This document shows positions 9,478-18,318 of a stretch of DNA of 64,000 bases, one piece after another (the stretch's first letter is position 1; each line of letters begins with the position of its first letter). The notes beneath the pieces are model-generated. The model had not been told where the DNA came from, ran no database searches, and saw only the letters and a list, made by a program, of their open reading frames with translations. This DNA comes from Bartonella kosoyi (lineage in GTDB: Bacteria > Pseudomonadota > Alphaproteobacteria > Rhizobiales > Rhizobiaceae), in the NCBI RefSeq assembly GCF_003606325.2, contig NZ_CP031843.2:868001-932000 (forward strand), given 5' to 3'. A program made the translations under genes and the position numbers.

Positions 9478-9879
9478 ATGAAGCAGATTTTAAAATTATT
9501 AAGTGGGATAATCTTATTTGTTATGGCTGGATGCTTTCCAGAACAGCCTTCTCGAACAGCTGTAGATACATGGGAAAAGCCTGGTACAGATCAACTTGAG
9601 ATCAAGAAAGCTCTATTGGAGTGCGGAATACAGCATCTGGATGGTCGTCTTGATACAGAAAAAAGTACCGATGAAAAGTTCAATGCAGAGGAGTCTGTGA
9701 ATGCATGCATGATACAAGCAGGTTTCCAGGATAAATTGGGAAGGGTGAAGTGGTGTGAGAAATATGAAAATCTTCCCATTTGTCAGCCTGATGCTGTTAT
9801 TCCTCAACGAAGTGTAGAGAGGCGCTTGAATAGTCCTCATTGTGAAGAGAACAAAGAACAACCCGAATGTCAGCCTTAA
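9478..9879 (+). CDS. WEKPG-type small lipoprotein, second paralogue
   Basis: This is a 133-residue lipoprotein. I start it at the ATG at 9478 (MKQILKLLSG), which has AAGGA seven bases upstream, not at an in-frame ATG 42 bases earlier. The signal peptide ends in the lipobox VMAGC. The mature part has WEKPGTDQLEIKKALLECG, NACMIQAGF and LPICQPDAVIPQ, and ends in a Cys-rich tail (SPHCEENKEQPECQP). The even spread of cysteines suggests disulfides in the periplasm or at the cell surface. The flanking paralogues show local duplication. Following an FHA-like tail, it could be an immunity or accessory protein; this is inference, and the family itself is not known to me by function. Confidence 0.75.
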   Translation: MKQILKLLSGIILFVMAGCFPEQPSRTAVDTWEKPGTDQLEIKKALLECGIQHLDGRLDTEKSTDEKFNAEESVNACMIQAGFQDKLGRVKWCEKYENLPICQPDAVIPQRSVERRLNSPHCEENKEQPECQP

Positions 9880-10043
9880 GTTGAGGTTGCTATAATCAAT
9901 CATCCTCATATTTCTTATTCTCGCAGGGGGGCGAGGTCGCTTTTTCCGTGTACGATCTCTATGCTCTCTAGAGTTGTCTTACGGACGAGAAAAAATATTG
10001 GCAAACTTATCAGCCTTTTTATTGCAAATATTAAAGGGGGGAA

Positions 10044-10493
10044 ATGAAAAAAATATTGCAATTATTAAGTGCGATAGTTTTATTAAACTCTGCTGGATGT
10101 GTTAGCAAACCTCCTCCATCGACGCTGGCATTATGGGAAAAGCCAGGTGTCAATAAGTCTGTGGTCCAACAAGCACTATCAAAATGCGGCTGGAAACCAA
10201 TCTATGCTTCTTCTGAAAATATGGATTCGCGTGCAAGTGAGTTTGCAGCAATTTATGAATGCATGACTAAAGCAGGTTATCGGTACAAATTGCAAGATTC
10301 AAAAGGAATCTATTTTTCATCAGCGCCGCGAAGTAACTCATTTTTAGTCAATTTAATGATAGCAGGGTATCAGCAGATTATGGACAATGATACTTTTGGT
10401 GTAACCAATTCGACAAAGCAAGAGCAAGATTTGATGTTACGGCTTGAGAATGATAAAAAACGCCAGAAAATAAAAAAAGCTTTGAAAAAGTGA
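10044..10493 (+). CDS. WEKPG-type small lipoprotein, third paralogue
   Basis: This 149-residue lipoprotein has a strong ribosome site (AAAGGGGGGAA before ATG). The signal peptide MKKILQLLSAIVLLNSAGC ends in a lipobox. WEKPGVNKSVVQQALSKCG and YECMTKAGYRYKLQ align with the two upstream copies, but the C-terminal half is different: it lacks the Cys-rich end and closes with a charged helix (ENDKKRQKIKKALKK). It is thus a diverged paralogue, intact, about 165 bases after the second copy and probably in the same transcript. Function unknown; small lipoproteins of this look also occur in prophages. Confidence 0.72.
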   Translation: MKKILQLLSAIVLLNSAGCVSKPPPSTLALWEKPGVNKSVVQQALSKCGWKPIYASSENMDSRASEFAAIYECMTKAGYRYKLQDSKGIYFSSAPRSNSFLVNLMIAGYQQIMDNDTFGVTNSTKQEQDLMLRLENDKKRQKIKKALKK

Positions 10494-11221
10494 AATATTC
10501 ATCTTTATTGAATGAAATATTATGGAGAAGCGAAAGAAAATACAGTTCTTTTACCTCTTGATATAGTGATATTCATCGGCTTTGAGAGTGCAAAAGTGTT
10601 ATTGTCAAATGATAATATCGGGGAATATTTAGAAATTTATTTGATATAAAAAGTGGCAAAAAATGGTTTTGCTAACATAGCTACTTTAACGATAATAGAT
10701 AGTTTTTTTCAATAGCACTGATTTAATGTAGAAATTGTATACATTCGCTTACATTTCAGTGCGCGTTTTCTTGGATTTGTGTTGTGGTTGAAGAAATGAT
10801 GCGGTTATAAATTTTACTATATCTTGTTATGTGATATTTATATTAATATATTTTGATCGTTTGAATCTTAAAAATTATTCTCATTTTGTTATATTTTTAT
10901 TTTGGGAAATGAGATAAATTAAGCATTATATCTCTTCAAAATTCAAATTTCTTCCCGTTTTTTGAAATTAATTTTATGGTGCTTTGTGCCATAACTCTCA
11001 ACATTTTTAGGATAAATCTTTAAAGAGAGTGTTATTCTCAAGGGTATTTTTTAATTTTTGTTCTTTCTTTACATAAAAGACAAATCATATTATAAAAAGC
11101 TATCATTTATCATAAAAAATAAAATAATTTTGTTTATTTTTTTCTTATTGTATTTAACTTTTCGTTTATTGTTTTGCCCGAATTTTTTATTTTTGTTGTA
11201 AAAAGAAAGTTTTGAAAAGCA
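10494..11221. other. AT-rich gap upstream of the autotransporter
   Basis: I see no gene in these 728 bases. The last 200 bases are rich in T tracts and A tracts, as expected for the regulated promoter region of a surface-protein gene, but I cannot place a promoter or operator. The ribosome site before the autotransporter is weak (GAAAAGC). Confidence 0.45.
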
Positions 11222-13966
11222 ATGATAATCAAGGTATCTCATAATCGCTTGTATTCGTGCGTTTTTACAGCAGCTATTTTTTCTTTTTTATTCAATATAA
11301 ATATTGAAGCACATTCTCGCCCATTTGTGTCACTGTCATGTGACAAAAACAAATTGCCCTATGAATGCAGTGATGGCGCAAAGCATACAGTTAGTGATCA
11401 AATATATAAGATCACGGCACCTATTCAACCAAAGAGTGAGGAGGGGAGTTCTCTATCCTTGCCTTTTGCTATAGCAGTACAGGAGCCCAATACAGTTATT
11501 CAGGCAATGCGTATAGAAGTTGAAGGTACTGAAGATATTTATGGTGTTGTTGTATCACGAGGGGGAAAAATTGTCTTGAGCGATTCAGCTTTTAAAAATG
11601 TGTCAATAGGTCTTAAAGCTGATCGTGGAATAATTGAGGTCAATCGTGGAACAATTGAAGCTACTCGGGTCGCTGCTTATGCAGAGAAGGTAGGAGCATC
11701 TGTTACATTAACGGATACAAAAATTAAAGTGGAAGGTCAGGGGATTGGTCAAGAGAGTGCTCTTTTTGTTACGGCTGATGCGGGTATTCAGATGAAAGGT
11801 AGATTTATTGATGTGAATGATGCCGCTGCGCTTTATGTAGAGAGAGGAGGGAGTGCAACTCTAGATAATGTTACCATTACTTCAAAACGTCAAAAAGCAA
11901 AAGATAGAGAAAATACAAATGAAAAAATTGCGCATACAGTTTTCAATTTAAAACAGCAAGGCTCTGTTTATTTAAAAAAGACGAATATTGTTTCTACGGA
12001 TGTTCATGTTTTAAAAGTTGGACAAGATTTTGACACACAATCTGCTGTCGGCAGGGACGGAAATCTTTTAATCTCGCGGGTGAATATTGAAGATTCAACC
12101 ATTAAGGCAATAGGAAAAAAGCATGGTATGCATTTTGAAATGGGAGGAGAGAATAATGCGTTCGAACAGGGACTTGTTTTTTTGAAAAGGACTGTTTTTG
12201 AGGTTCCAGCTGGAACAGCTATTCATAGTCATAACAGTCGGAGTTATATTGGAGTAACAGAAGGGTCAAAAATTTCTGGTGATTTATTGTTAACAGCTGA
12301 AAAAGGGGGAACTGTAGCGATTTTGGCTGATTCTTCTTCATTGATAGGGGGGACTTGTGTTGATGATAATTCTATTGCTGAGCTTTATTTGACAAAAGGA
12401 TCAAAGTGGTTTTTGACAGGAAGAAGAGAAATAGATTCGCACGCTGCAAATCGGACAAGTTCGTTTATTTCATTTGTAAAACTTTCTGATAGTTTTATTG
12501 CTTTTGCCCCCCCAATGTTTCACGAGTATCAGACACTTTATATTGGGAAGGGAGAAAAAGAAGTTTATAGTGCGCAAGATAAGGCGGATATTTATCTCAA
12601 TACCTATCTCAGGCGTGATGGGTTGCTCGATAATAAAAAGACTGATCGACTTTTGATACACGGTGATGTTTCTGGAAAAACGACAGTTTATGTGCAATTT
12701 TTTGTAGGAAAACAGGGGGAGATAGCAACGGGTGAAAATGCTCATAGTATTTCACTTATTCAGGTTTCTGGAAAAGCGGCAGAGGATTCTTTTCAGTTAA
12801 ATCGTGCTTATATTGCCTTAGAGGGTTTGCCTTACCAATATTATCTTAATGGCTATGGTCCAGATTCTTCTCTTGGACAAGCGCAAACTTCTCAAAGATT
12901 GGTTGAAGGAGAGGGAGATTTTTGGGATTTTCGCCTTGAAAGTAAGTATATTCAGCCTGCTTTAGGGGAGTCTAATCTTCCTCATTCTAAGTTAAAGATC
13001 AGAGAAGTTGTTCCACAAGTTCCGACCTATCTTCTGTTACAAAATGCTTTATTTCATGTTGGACTCATGGATATCCGTAATCAACAAAAGCAATTGCAAG
13101 CTACGCAGTCTATTTCTCGTAAGTTATTAAAAGTTAAAGAGAATTTTGCATTATCTATTTACGGTTATGGTGGGAGTTATCGTTATGTCTCAGATTTGTC
13201 TCTTCTTGAATATGGGTACGATGGGAATGTTGATTATAACGCTATAGAAACAGATATTTTATTCAAAACAATAGAGAGGGCATATAGTACGATATCTTTT
13301 GGGATTATGGGAACCTATGGACAACTTTCCTTACAGCCTTGTGGCGCGGAACAAAGCCAAAAGAGTCCGTTTAATAAATGGGCATTTACGGCATACGGTC
13401 GTGTGAAACACAATACGGGTTTTTATGGAGATGGTCTTTTATCTTATGGTTTGGTTAAAGGCGATGTTCTTACTCATGCTTGGGGTAAGACGGCGACATT
13501 AAAAGCAAATCCTCTGAGCGTTTCGTTGTCTGCTGGTAAAGCGTTTATGACAGGACAGGATGATCTTCTTTTTGATCCGCAGATTCAGCTGATTTATCAA
13601 CATCTTCAATTTGATAAGTTTCGTGATATTGATGGAGTTGATGTTGAGATGAAAAAAGCAGATCAATGGTTGATGCGTATTGGAGGGTATTTAAGTAAAA
13701 CATTTACAGCATATGAAAAGGATCGTATTATTTCTTTAAATGGCAATATTCATCTTGCCCATCGTTTTGGTGAAAAACAATTTGTTCATCTAAAAGATGT
13801 TTTCCAGTTAGGGGCTTTTGGTTCTTCTTTAGAAGCAGGTTTGGGGATTAACGCACAATTTTCTTCTAAAGTTACACTTCACAGTAATCTTAGTTATCAG
13901 CATAAGCTAACCAAGGCAGGCTTTTCTGGCGTGCGTTTTTCTGGTGGATTACGTTATCATTTTTAA
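11222..13966 (+). CDS. Autotransporter adhesin-type outer-membrane protein (type Va, pertactin-like)
   Basis: This is an intact 914-residue type V secretion protein. Residues 1-31 are a signal peptide ending near NIEAHS. The passenger, about 32-600, is made of short beta-helix repeats with patterns such as GVVVSRGGKIVLSDSAFKN and ALYVERGGSATLDNVTITS. A linker with YLLLQNALFHVGLMDIRNQQ leads into a barrel of about 280 residues (from ENFALSIYGYGGSYRYVSDL) that ends in the aromatic GGLRYHF needed for membrane insertion. The linker and barrel are like those of the Bartonella inducible autotransporters (Iba) and the angiogenic factor BafA; which of these it matches best cannot be settled by eye. 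It stands alone between two long gaps, which suggests its own regulation. The passenger probably acts on or binds host cells. Confidence 0.88.
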   Translation: MIIKVSHNRLYSCVFTAAIFSFLFNINIEAHSRPFVSLSCDKNKLPYECSDGAKHTVSDQIYKITAPIQPKSEEGSSLSLPFAIAVQEPNTVIQAMRIEVEGTEDIYGVVVSRGGKIVLSDSAFKNVSIGLKADRGIIEVNRGTIEATRVAAYAEKVGASVTLTDTKIKVEGQGIGQESALFVTADAGIQMKGRFIDVNDAAALYVERGGSATLDNVTITSKRQKAKDRENTNEKIAHTVFNLKQQGSVYLKKTNIVSTDVHVLKVGQDFDTQSAVGRDGNLLISRVNIEDSTIKAIGKKHGMHFEMGGENNAFEQGLVFLKRTVFEVPAGTAIHSHNSRSYIGVTEGSKISGDLLLTAEKGGTVAILADSSSLIGGTCVDDNSIAELYLTKGSKWFLTGRREIDSHAANRTSSFISFVKLSDSFIAFAPPMFHEYQTLYIGKGEKEVYSAQDKADIYLNTYLRRDGLLDNKKTDRLLIHGDVSGKTTVYVQFFVGKQGEIATGENAHSISLIQVSGKAAEDSFQLNRAYIALEGLPYQYYLNGYGPDSSLGQAQTSQRLVEGEGDFWDFRLESKYIQPALGESNLPHSKLKIREVVPQVPTYLLLQNALFHVGLMDIRNQQKQLQATQSISRKLLKVKENFALSIYGYGGSYRYVSDLSLLEYGYDGNVDYNAIETDILFKTIERAYSTISFGIMGTYGQLSLQPCGAEQSQKSPFNKWAFTAYGRVKHNTGFYGDGLLSYGLVKGDVLTHAWGKTATLKANPLSVSLSAGKAFMTGQDDLLFDPQIQLIYQHLQFDKFRDIDGVDVEMKKADQWLMRIGGYLSKTFTAYEKDRIISLNGNIHLAHRFGEKQFVHLKDVFQLGAFGSSLEAGLGINAQFSSKVTLHSNLSYQHKLTKAGFSGVRFSGGLRYHF

Positions 13967-14829
13967 TAATTTTTTTTAAAATAATCCATGTGTTTTGATA
14001 AATATAAAAGGATTACGTTGTTTTAAATTTTTTGTCTCATTGATAAGGGGCTCAAATGCTTTGAAAAGAATGTGTCAATGAAACTCTAAATCTGTTTGTG
14101 TTGTTTTGGCTACCAAGATATGAGATGCATTCGTCATCAGTTTTTTTAATAGCAGCATTGTTGTGTCCTATATACTGTAAAATACCGTCGTTTGACGGGG
14201 GCATTAAGAAAGGCAGGAAGATATTGATTTTTAATTGAGAGCTTTTGCTGTTAAGCAAAGATGGATAATGCGTAAAATGCACCATTTCGTATTTTTTGTG
14301 AAGTGCACTTTTCTGCTTTGCATTATATTCTGTGAGGAATATCTTAAAAATATGTGAGAGTATATGCTTCTCTTTTTAGATGGAAAGTGTGCAGGGTTGT
14401 GGGTGAATTATCGCTATCAAATTCAATATCTTCAGTTTTTAAATCGAAATAAATTCTTTCAAAAACTAGAAGCTGTTGTTGAATATATGAACAAGATCAT
14501 TGTTTTGTTTGTTAAATAGATATGAAATATAATTCTTAAATCGGGGTGGGGTTGGTAGGATCTTTTTTCTCTGTTGAGGCGTGGAGAGAAGAGGATGATC
14601 ATGTCGAAAAAGCCGATTATAGGTCGTCATTGTTTCTAATATAGAAATATTGAAGAGCTTCTATTAAAATGCGCTGTAAAAATAGGTTATAGTTTTTTCA
14701 ATCTTTTGTTTTTGAAATATGCATCTTTAATAAAAAAATGTTTGCCAAATTTTAGGAAATCGCCTTGTGATTTTGCCTATATCAATGAGATTTATATAAA
14801 AATTGAGATTGAGTGGAATCTTTATCGGG
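13967..14829. other. Gap downstream of the autotransporter, with direct-repeat copy
   Basis: No gene is supported. A minus-strand frame near 14052-14285 has no ribosome site or family resemblance. The notable content is the left copy of a direct repeat (14450-14582), matched upstream of the ATP12 gene. Downstream of it an open stretch of about 30 codons (reading GSFFSVEAWREEDDHVEK) ends at a stop near 14641 and has no recognisable relative. Confidence 0.45.
14450..14582 (+). repeat. Imperfect direct repeat, left copy flanking the ATP-grasp operon
   Basis: This stretch matches 17309-17442 in the same direction. The best part, GAATATATGAACAAGATCAT followed by TGTTTTGTTTGTTAAATA, differs by three substitutions over about 37 bases, and a second block TTGGTAGGATCTTTTTTCT matches with one change. 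The two copies bracket the whole operon at 14830-17276, so they probably mark its insertion or a duplication of the region upstream of the ATP12 gene. Confidence 0.7.
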
Positions 14830-16095
14830 TTATTGATCAATATGATTTTTCCATAGGATGCTTAAGGTATCATCAAGCCATTTATGGTAATCGTGCGCTT
14901 CTTGATCTGAGGCATGAACAGAGAAAATAAAACCAGGATATCCACCAAATGCTGGTGGAGGTAGAGAAATATGATCAGGTTCAAAGAAAATTATAGTTCT
15001 GGTGGTTTGAGGATGCTGTGCAACCTTATCGAGACCTGAAAATCCGCAGAAGCGTCCATAACCATGAAGAGGAATAATGTAATTTGCAGCTACTTTTTTA
15101 GCTGGGAGTATATCGGGAAGGGTGGGGTTTTGTTCAGCTAAAGCGGCTTTCATACAGAGTTTTGCAAATGAAACCCCTGTACCTTGCTCCACAATAAAAT
15201 GGGAGACCCCCGATCCACCTATACGAGCTCCAATCTCAATGATATAAGGTAAGTTATTGGCATCGAGGCGTAGCTCTACGTGGGCAGCACCCATATTTAT
15301 ACCAAGAGCTTTAACGCCCGAGCATGCAACCTCACATAAAGCAATAACGAGAGGATCATCTCTATCACAGCGTTGACGATAAATTGTTTCCTCAAACCAT
15401 GGTCCTTCAGGTTGTCCTTTGTCGCCAACGGCTAAAACATGCACACCTGCTGTATCCACAAAGCATTCTACGACAAATTCTTTTCCTGGCAAATACTGTT
15501 CTACGACTAAACCTAAAGGTTTATTTTTATCGTTAAAACGTGCCATGTCTTTATGCTGAACATTCCATACCGCTTTGACGAGATCAGGAAGTTCGGTGGA
15601 ATTTTTAGCTAACATTACGCCTGTACTCGCCTATCCAGAGACGGGTTTAATAACGAGCGGATAATCCAAGGCAAGTACTTGTGATAGGTCTTCTGGATTA
15701 TCTATATAAAAAAATCTTGGTGTTCTAAGCCCTGCTTTAGCAAAAGCTTGCCGCATGAGATATTTGTTTCTGGTTAATGCAGCTACTTCTGGCTCAATAC
15801 CGGGAGTATTGATTTTTTTGGCCGCCAAAGCTGTCCATAGGATGGCTTCTTCTCGAAGGGGCATAACCCCAGCAATATTGCGTTCTTTTACGCCTGTTGC
15901 AAAAGCTTCTAGAGCTGTTTCTGGGTTATCAAAAACAGGAAGTTGCCAAGTTGAAGTTACTGCTGCGGGTCGTTGAGTAGGAGCGCTTTCAGCGGTATCA
16001 TAGATCATGACTAATTCGATGTTAGCTGCTTGTGCTGCTTCAAATATAAACGGTAATTTTGCATTGCGTTGGCAAACTAACGCGAGTTCTTTCAT
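14830..16095 (-). pseudogene. ATP-grasp ligase (amino-acid/peptide ligase type) interrupted by an amber codon
   Basis: Read through one TAG at 15631-15633, this is a 421-codon ATP-grasp enzyme. ATP-grasp ligases join a carboxylate to an amine or similar via an acyl phosphate. The N-terminal part (about 1-110) is the substrate-side domain. KYLMRQAFAKAGLRTP and YPLVIKPVSG lead into the ATP-binding loop, which should continue as SASTGVMLA, and the amber codon replaces the Ser (one base from TCG). The later parts have VVEQYLPGKEFVVECFV and AAHVELRLDANNLPYIIEIG, with the metal-binding Glu/Asn region complete. The layout recalls dipeptide ligases such as BacD or carnosine-synthase relatives. It overlaps the exporter gene by ATGA. 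Frame and sequence are otherwise preserved, so the inactivation looks recent. Confidence 0.85.
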
Positions 16096-17040
16096 TTTGT
16101 TTCCTCATTAAATTTGGAATTTTGGGTACGACGTTTTTCTTGCCATCCAGATACCTTTGATGCATCTATAAATAAGAGTGTCATTCCTATAATAGCCATT
16201 ATCATAGCAATTATTTTGATAACATTGAGAGAGGTGCTTGAGCCGATTATCCATTCACATGCAACGACTGCAAAAGGAGATAATACGCCAATAGTGTTGG
16301 CGTATAATACGCCTCCTTCAGCTAAAACTTTTTGGTACAATACGTAAACTGGCGCTGAGCAAACAGTTCCTAAAATCAATATCTTAAATATATCTTCTAA
16401 CTTAAGATATAAGACTGGAGCAGGATCAAAAATGAATAATGGCATAAATGACACTGCAGAAATTGTCGTGATCCAAGCCAGTGAGGTGAGCAAAGGTAAA
16501 TTTTTAAGATAACGTTTAGACAATAAGCCATAAGCAGAGTAAGAAAGTGCTGCTGTTAAAGCAAGAGCTATTCCTATGAGGCTGTAATATCCCCCCCTCT
16601 GCACTGTTTATATTGAATGCTATAGCCGCTACACTGACAATGATCATACCCATAAGCTTGAACCATGAAAACATAAGACTATTCGTCAGTATCCCCAATA
16701 TATAGGTAATCCCTGGAATAGTGGCGAGAACCATGGTTAAATCACTGGCGTTGAGTGATTTTAATGCACCAAAGCTGCATACAAAGTACAGCGAGAATCC
16801 TAACACCGATAGAATTAAAAAACAAGGTATCATGGAAAGCAATGGTAGGGATCTGAAAACAGCTTTCTCACGAATGGCTGCAATCAACCATAAGGCAGCA
16901 GCAGTCGCACACAACCTCAGTCCAACCGCATGCATTACTGGTATATTGCTAACCAAATTTTTAGATAATAACCAACTTATGGAAAACAATGCTAGAATGG
17001 CAAAAGTAAATAGGAATAACCGTCCTTTTAAGAAACTCAA
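16092..17040 (-). pseudogene. EamA/DMT-family exporter, frameshifted at a seven-G run
   Basis: Two overlapping frames together encode a ten-helix drug/metabolite transporter of about 315 residues. The first half (17040 down to about 16597) has five helices, including SWLLSKNLVSNIPVMHAVG and ASDLTMVLATIPGITYILG. The second half restarts in the next frame with YYSLIGIALALTAALSYSAY and YANTIGVLSPFAVVACEW. The switch falls at seven Gs (16591-16597 on the plus strand read as C); with six Gs the frame would be continuous. The start TTG overlaps the stop of the small upstream gene (TTGA) and the end overlaps the ATP-grasp start (ATGA). It would export the product of the ligase, as DMT proteins do next to dipeptide ligases. 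The break may be a mutation, slippage or a sequencing error. Confidence 0.85.
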
Positions 17041-17276
17041 TGATTTAATCCCCCAATAACTCGCTGTGCATAAGATGAAGTTGAAAAATTAAATCTTGAC
17101 TGTGAAGTTTGCGGCTTTCCAAGATTATTTTGGATATAATCTTTAGCTCCTGCCAAATAAGCGTCATCATCTAATGTTTCAAGTGCTTCTATATCTGTAA
17201 TTGCCAGTGATATTACTTGCTTAAAAGGCTCTAAATCAAATTGAAGATAACCTTGATCCGTTTCAATGTTATGCAT
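17037..17276 (-). CDS. Small 79-residue protein heading the exporter/ATP-grasp operon
   Basis: I start it at the ATG at 17274-17276 (MHNIETDQGYLQFDLEPFKQ); a TTG six codons earlier is possible. The first 50 residues are acidic and helix-prone (AITDIEALETLDDDAYLAGA). After NNLGKPQ the last 25 residues change to a Ser/Thr/Gln/Asn/Tyr-rich stretch (SQSRFNFSTSSYAQR and VIGGLNH). That two-part look resembles a leader plus core of a ribosomal peptide precursor, and its position, translationally coupled to an exporter and an ATP-grasp ligase, fits. I do not recognise the family. It could also be an accessory protein or the remnant of a larger enzyme. It is the only unbroken gene of the three. Confidence 0.6.
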   Translation of the reverse strand: MHNIETDQGYLQFDLEPFKQVISLAITDIEALETLDDDAYLAGAKDYIQNNLGKPQTSQSRFNFSTSSYAQRVIGGLNH

Positions 17277-17308
17277 CAATATTTCAAAAAGCAAGATATA
17301 AGAAAAAC

Positions 17309-17442
17309 AAATTCTTTTAAAAAATTATTCTAACAACTGTTTTTAGAATATATGGACAAGATCATTGTTTTGTTTATTCAATAAAGGATATATTTTAAAA
17401 TAAGATCTGGATTGGTAGGATATTTTTTCTTCTTTGGAATCG
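17309..17442 (+). repeat. Imperfect direct repeat, right copy flanking the ATP-grasp operon
   Basis: This is the right partner of 14450-14582. It lies in the region upstream of the ATP12 gene, whose start codon is 84 bases further on. The conserved core is GAATATATGGACAAGATCAT followed by TGTTTTGTTTATTCAATA. It probably carries the ATP12 promoter, so the left copy may be a duplicated leftover from the insertion of the operon. Confidence 0.7.
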
Positions 17443-17525
17443 TTAAGAAGGTCAGATTAAACCTTATTGAGGTCACAGAATCTAAAGAAATAGTCATTCT
17501 CTTGAAAAGATCAGAGGTAAACAAT

Positions 17526-18308
17526 ATGCGTGAGATTTTGAATCATTTTGATAAGCCCTTGAATAAAAAGAGTTCTGTTCAGAATCCTCAAAATTTTTCA
17601 TGCCAATCACACCCCAAACGGTTTTATAAGCAAGTGAAAATTGCTTGTGAAGAGGGCGGTTTTACAATTTTATTGGATGAACGTCCTGTTAAAACGCCTG
17701 CAAAGCGCCATTTTATCGTGCCAACGGAAGCATTTGCTACATTTGTTGCACAGGAATTTGAGAGCCAAAAGCACGTTGTTAATCCAGTAAAAATGCCAAT
17801 GACGCGTCTGGTGAATACTGTTATTGATGGTATAGCTGATGATATGCAGGTTGTTTTTGAAGATTTATTGCGTTTCGTTGCCTGTGATATGATTTTTTAT
17901 CGTGCACAAACACCTACAGAGCTGGTGCAAAAACAATCTGAACAATGGGATCCTTTATTGGATTGGGCAGAAGAAAAACTGGGTGCACGGTTTTATTTGA
18001 CAGAAGGGCTGATGCATATGGAACAATCACCAGAAGCCATTCAAGCCGTGAGTAATTATTTACGTAACGTTGAGTCTCCTTATATGCTTGCTGCACTTCA
18101 CATGATGACGACCTTAACGGGATCTGCTCTTATTGTTCTTGCTGTTGCTGCGGGAAAAATTGATGCGGATCATGCTTGGTCTATTGCTCATTTAGATGAA
18201 GATTGGATGATGGAACAATGGGGAACGGATAAAGAGGCAATGGCACACCGTGCTCACAAAAAAGTTGAGTTTAAGGCTGCTGCTACAATTGTCACAGCTT
18301 GTTTATAA
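17526..18308 (+). CDS. ATP12-family F1-ATPase assembly chaperone
   Basis: This 260-residue protein matches ATP12 (PF07542), the chaperone that in mitochondria binds the F1 alpha subunit before assembly; alphaproteobacteria carry it as well. Conserved stretches are FYKQVKIACEEGGFTILLDE, RPVKTPAKRHFIVPTEAFA, NPVKMPMTRLVNTVIDG and, near the end, WSIAHLDEDWMMEQWG. The frame is open upstream to 17412, but the ATG at 17526 with AGAGGTAAAC before it is the likely start. It ends 10 bases before the convergent gene at 18319. Confidence 0.9.
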   Translation: MREILNHFDKPLNKKSSVQNPQNFSCQSHPKRFYKQVKIACEEGGFTILLDERPVKTPAKRHFIVPTEAFATFVAQEFESQKHVVNPVKMPMTRLVNTVIDGIADDMQVVFEDLLRFVACDMIFYRAQTPTELVQKQSEQWDPLLDWAEEKLGARFYLTEGLMHMEQSPEAIQAVSNYLRNVESPYMLAALHMMTTLTGSALIVLAVAAGKIDADHAWSIAHLDEDWMMEQWGTDKEAMAHRAHKKVEFKAAATIVTACL

Positions 18309-18318
18309 GTTTTTTTTA

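Noticed and set aside
14052..14285. 77-codon minus-strand frame downstream of the autotransporter
   Set aside because: It has a weak start region and no family-like features; probably chance in AT-rich sequence.
14584..14830. Decayed second copy of the ATP12 gene after the left direct repeat
   Set aside because: The sequence following the repeat does not match ATP12 in any frame I read.
15631..15633. Amber codon as programmed readthrough or pyrrolysine
   Set aside because: No pyrrolysine system is expected in these bacteria and no stem-loop follows; a one-base change from a Ser codon explains it better, and the partner exporter is also broken.
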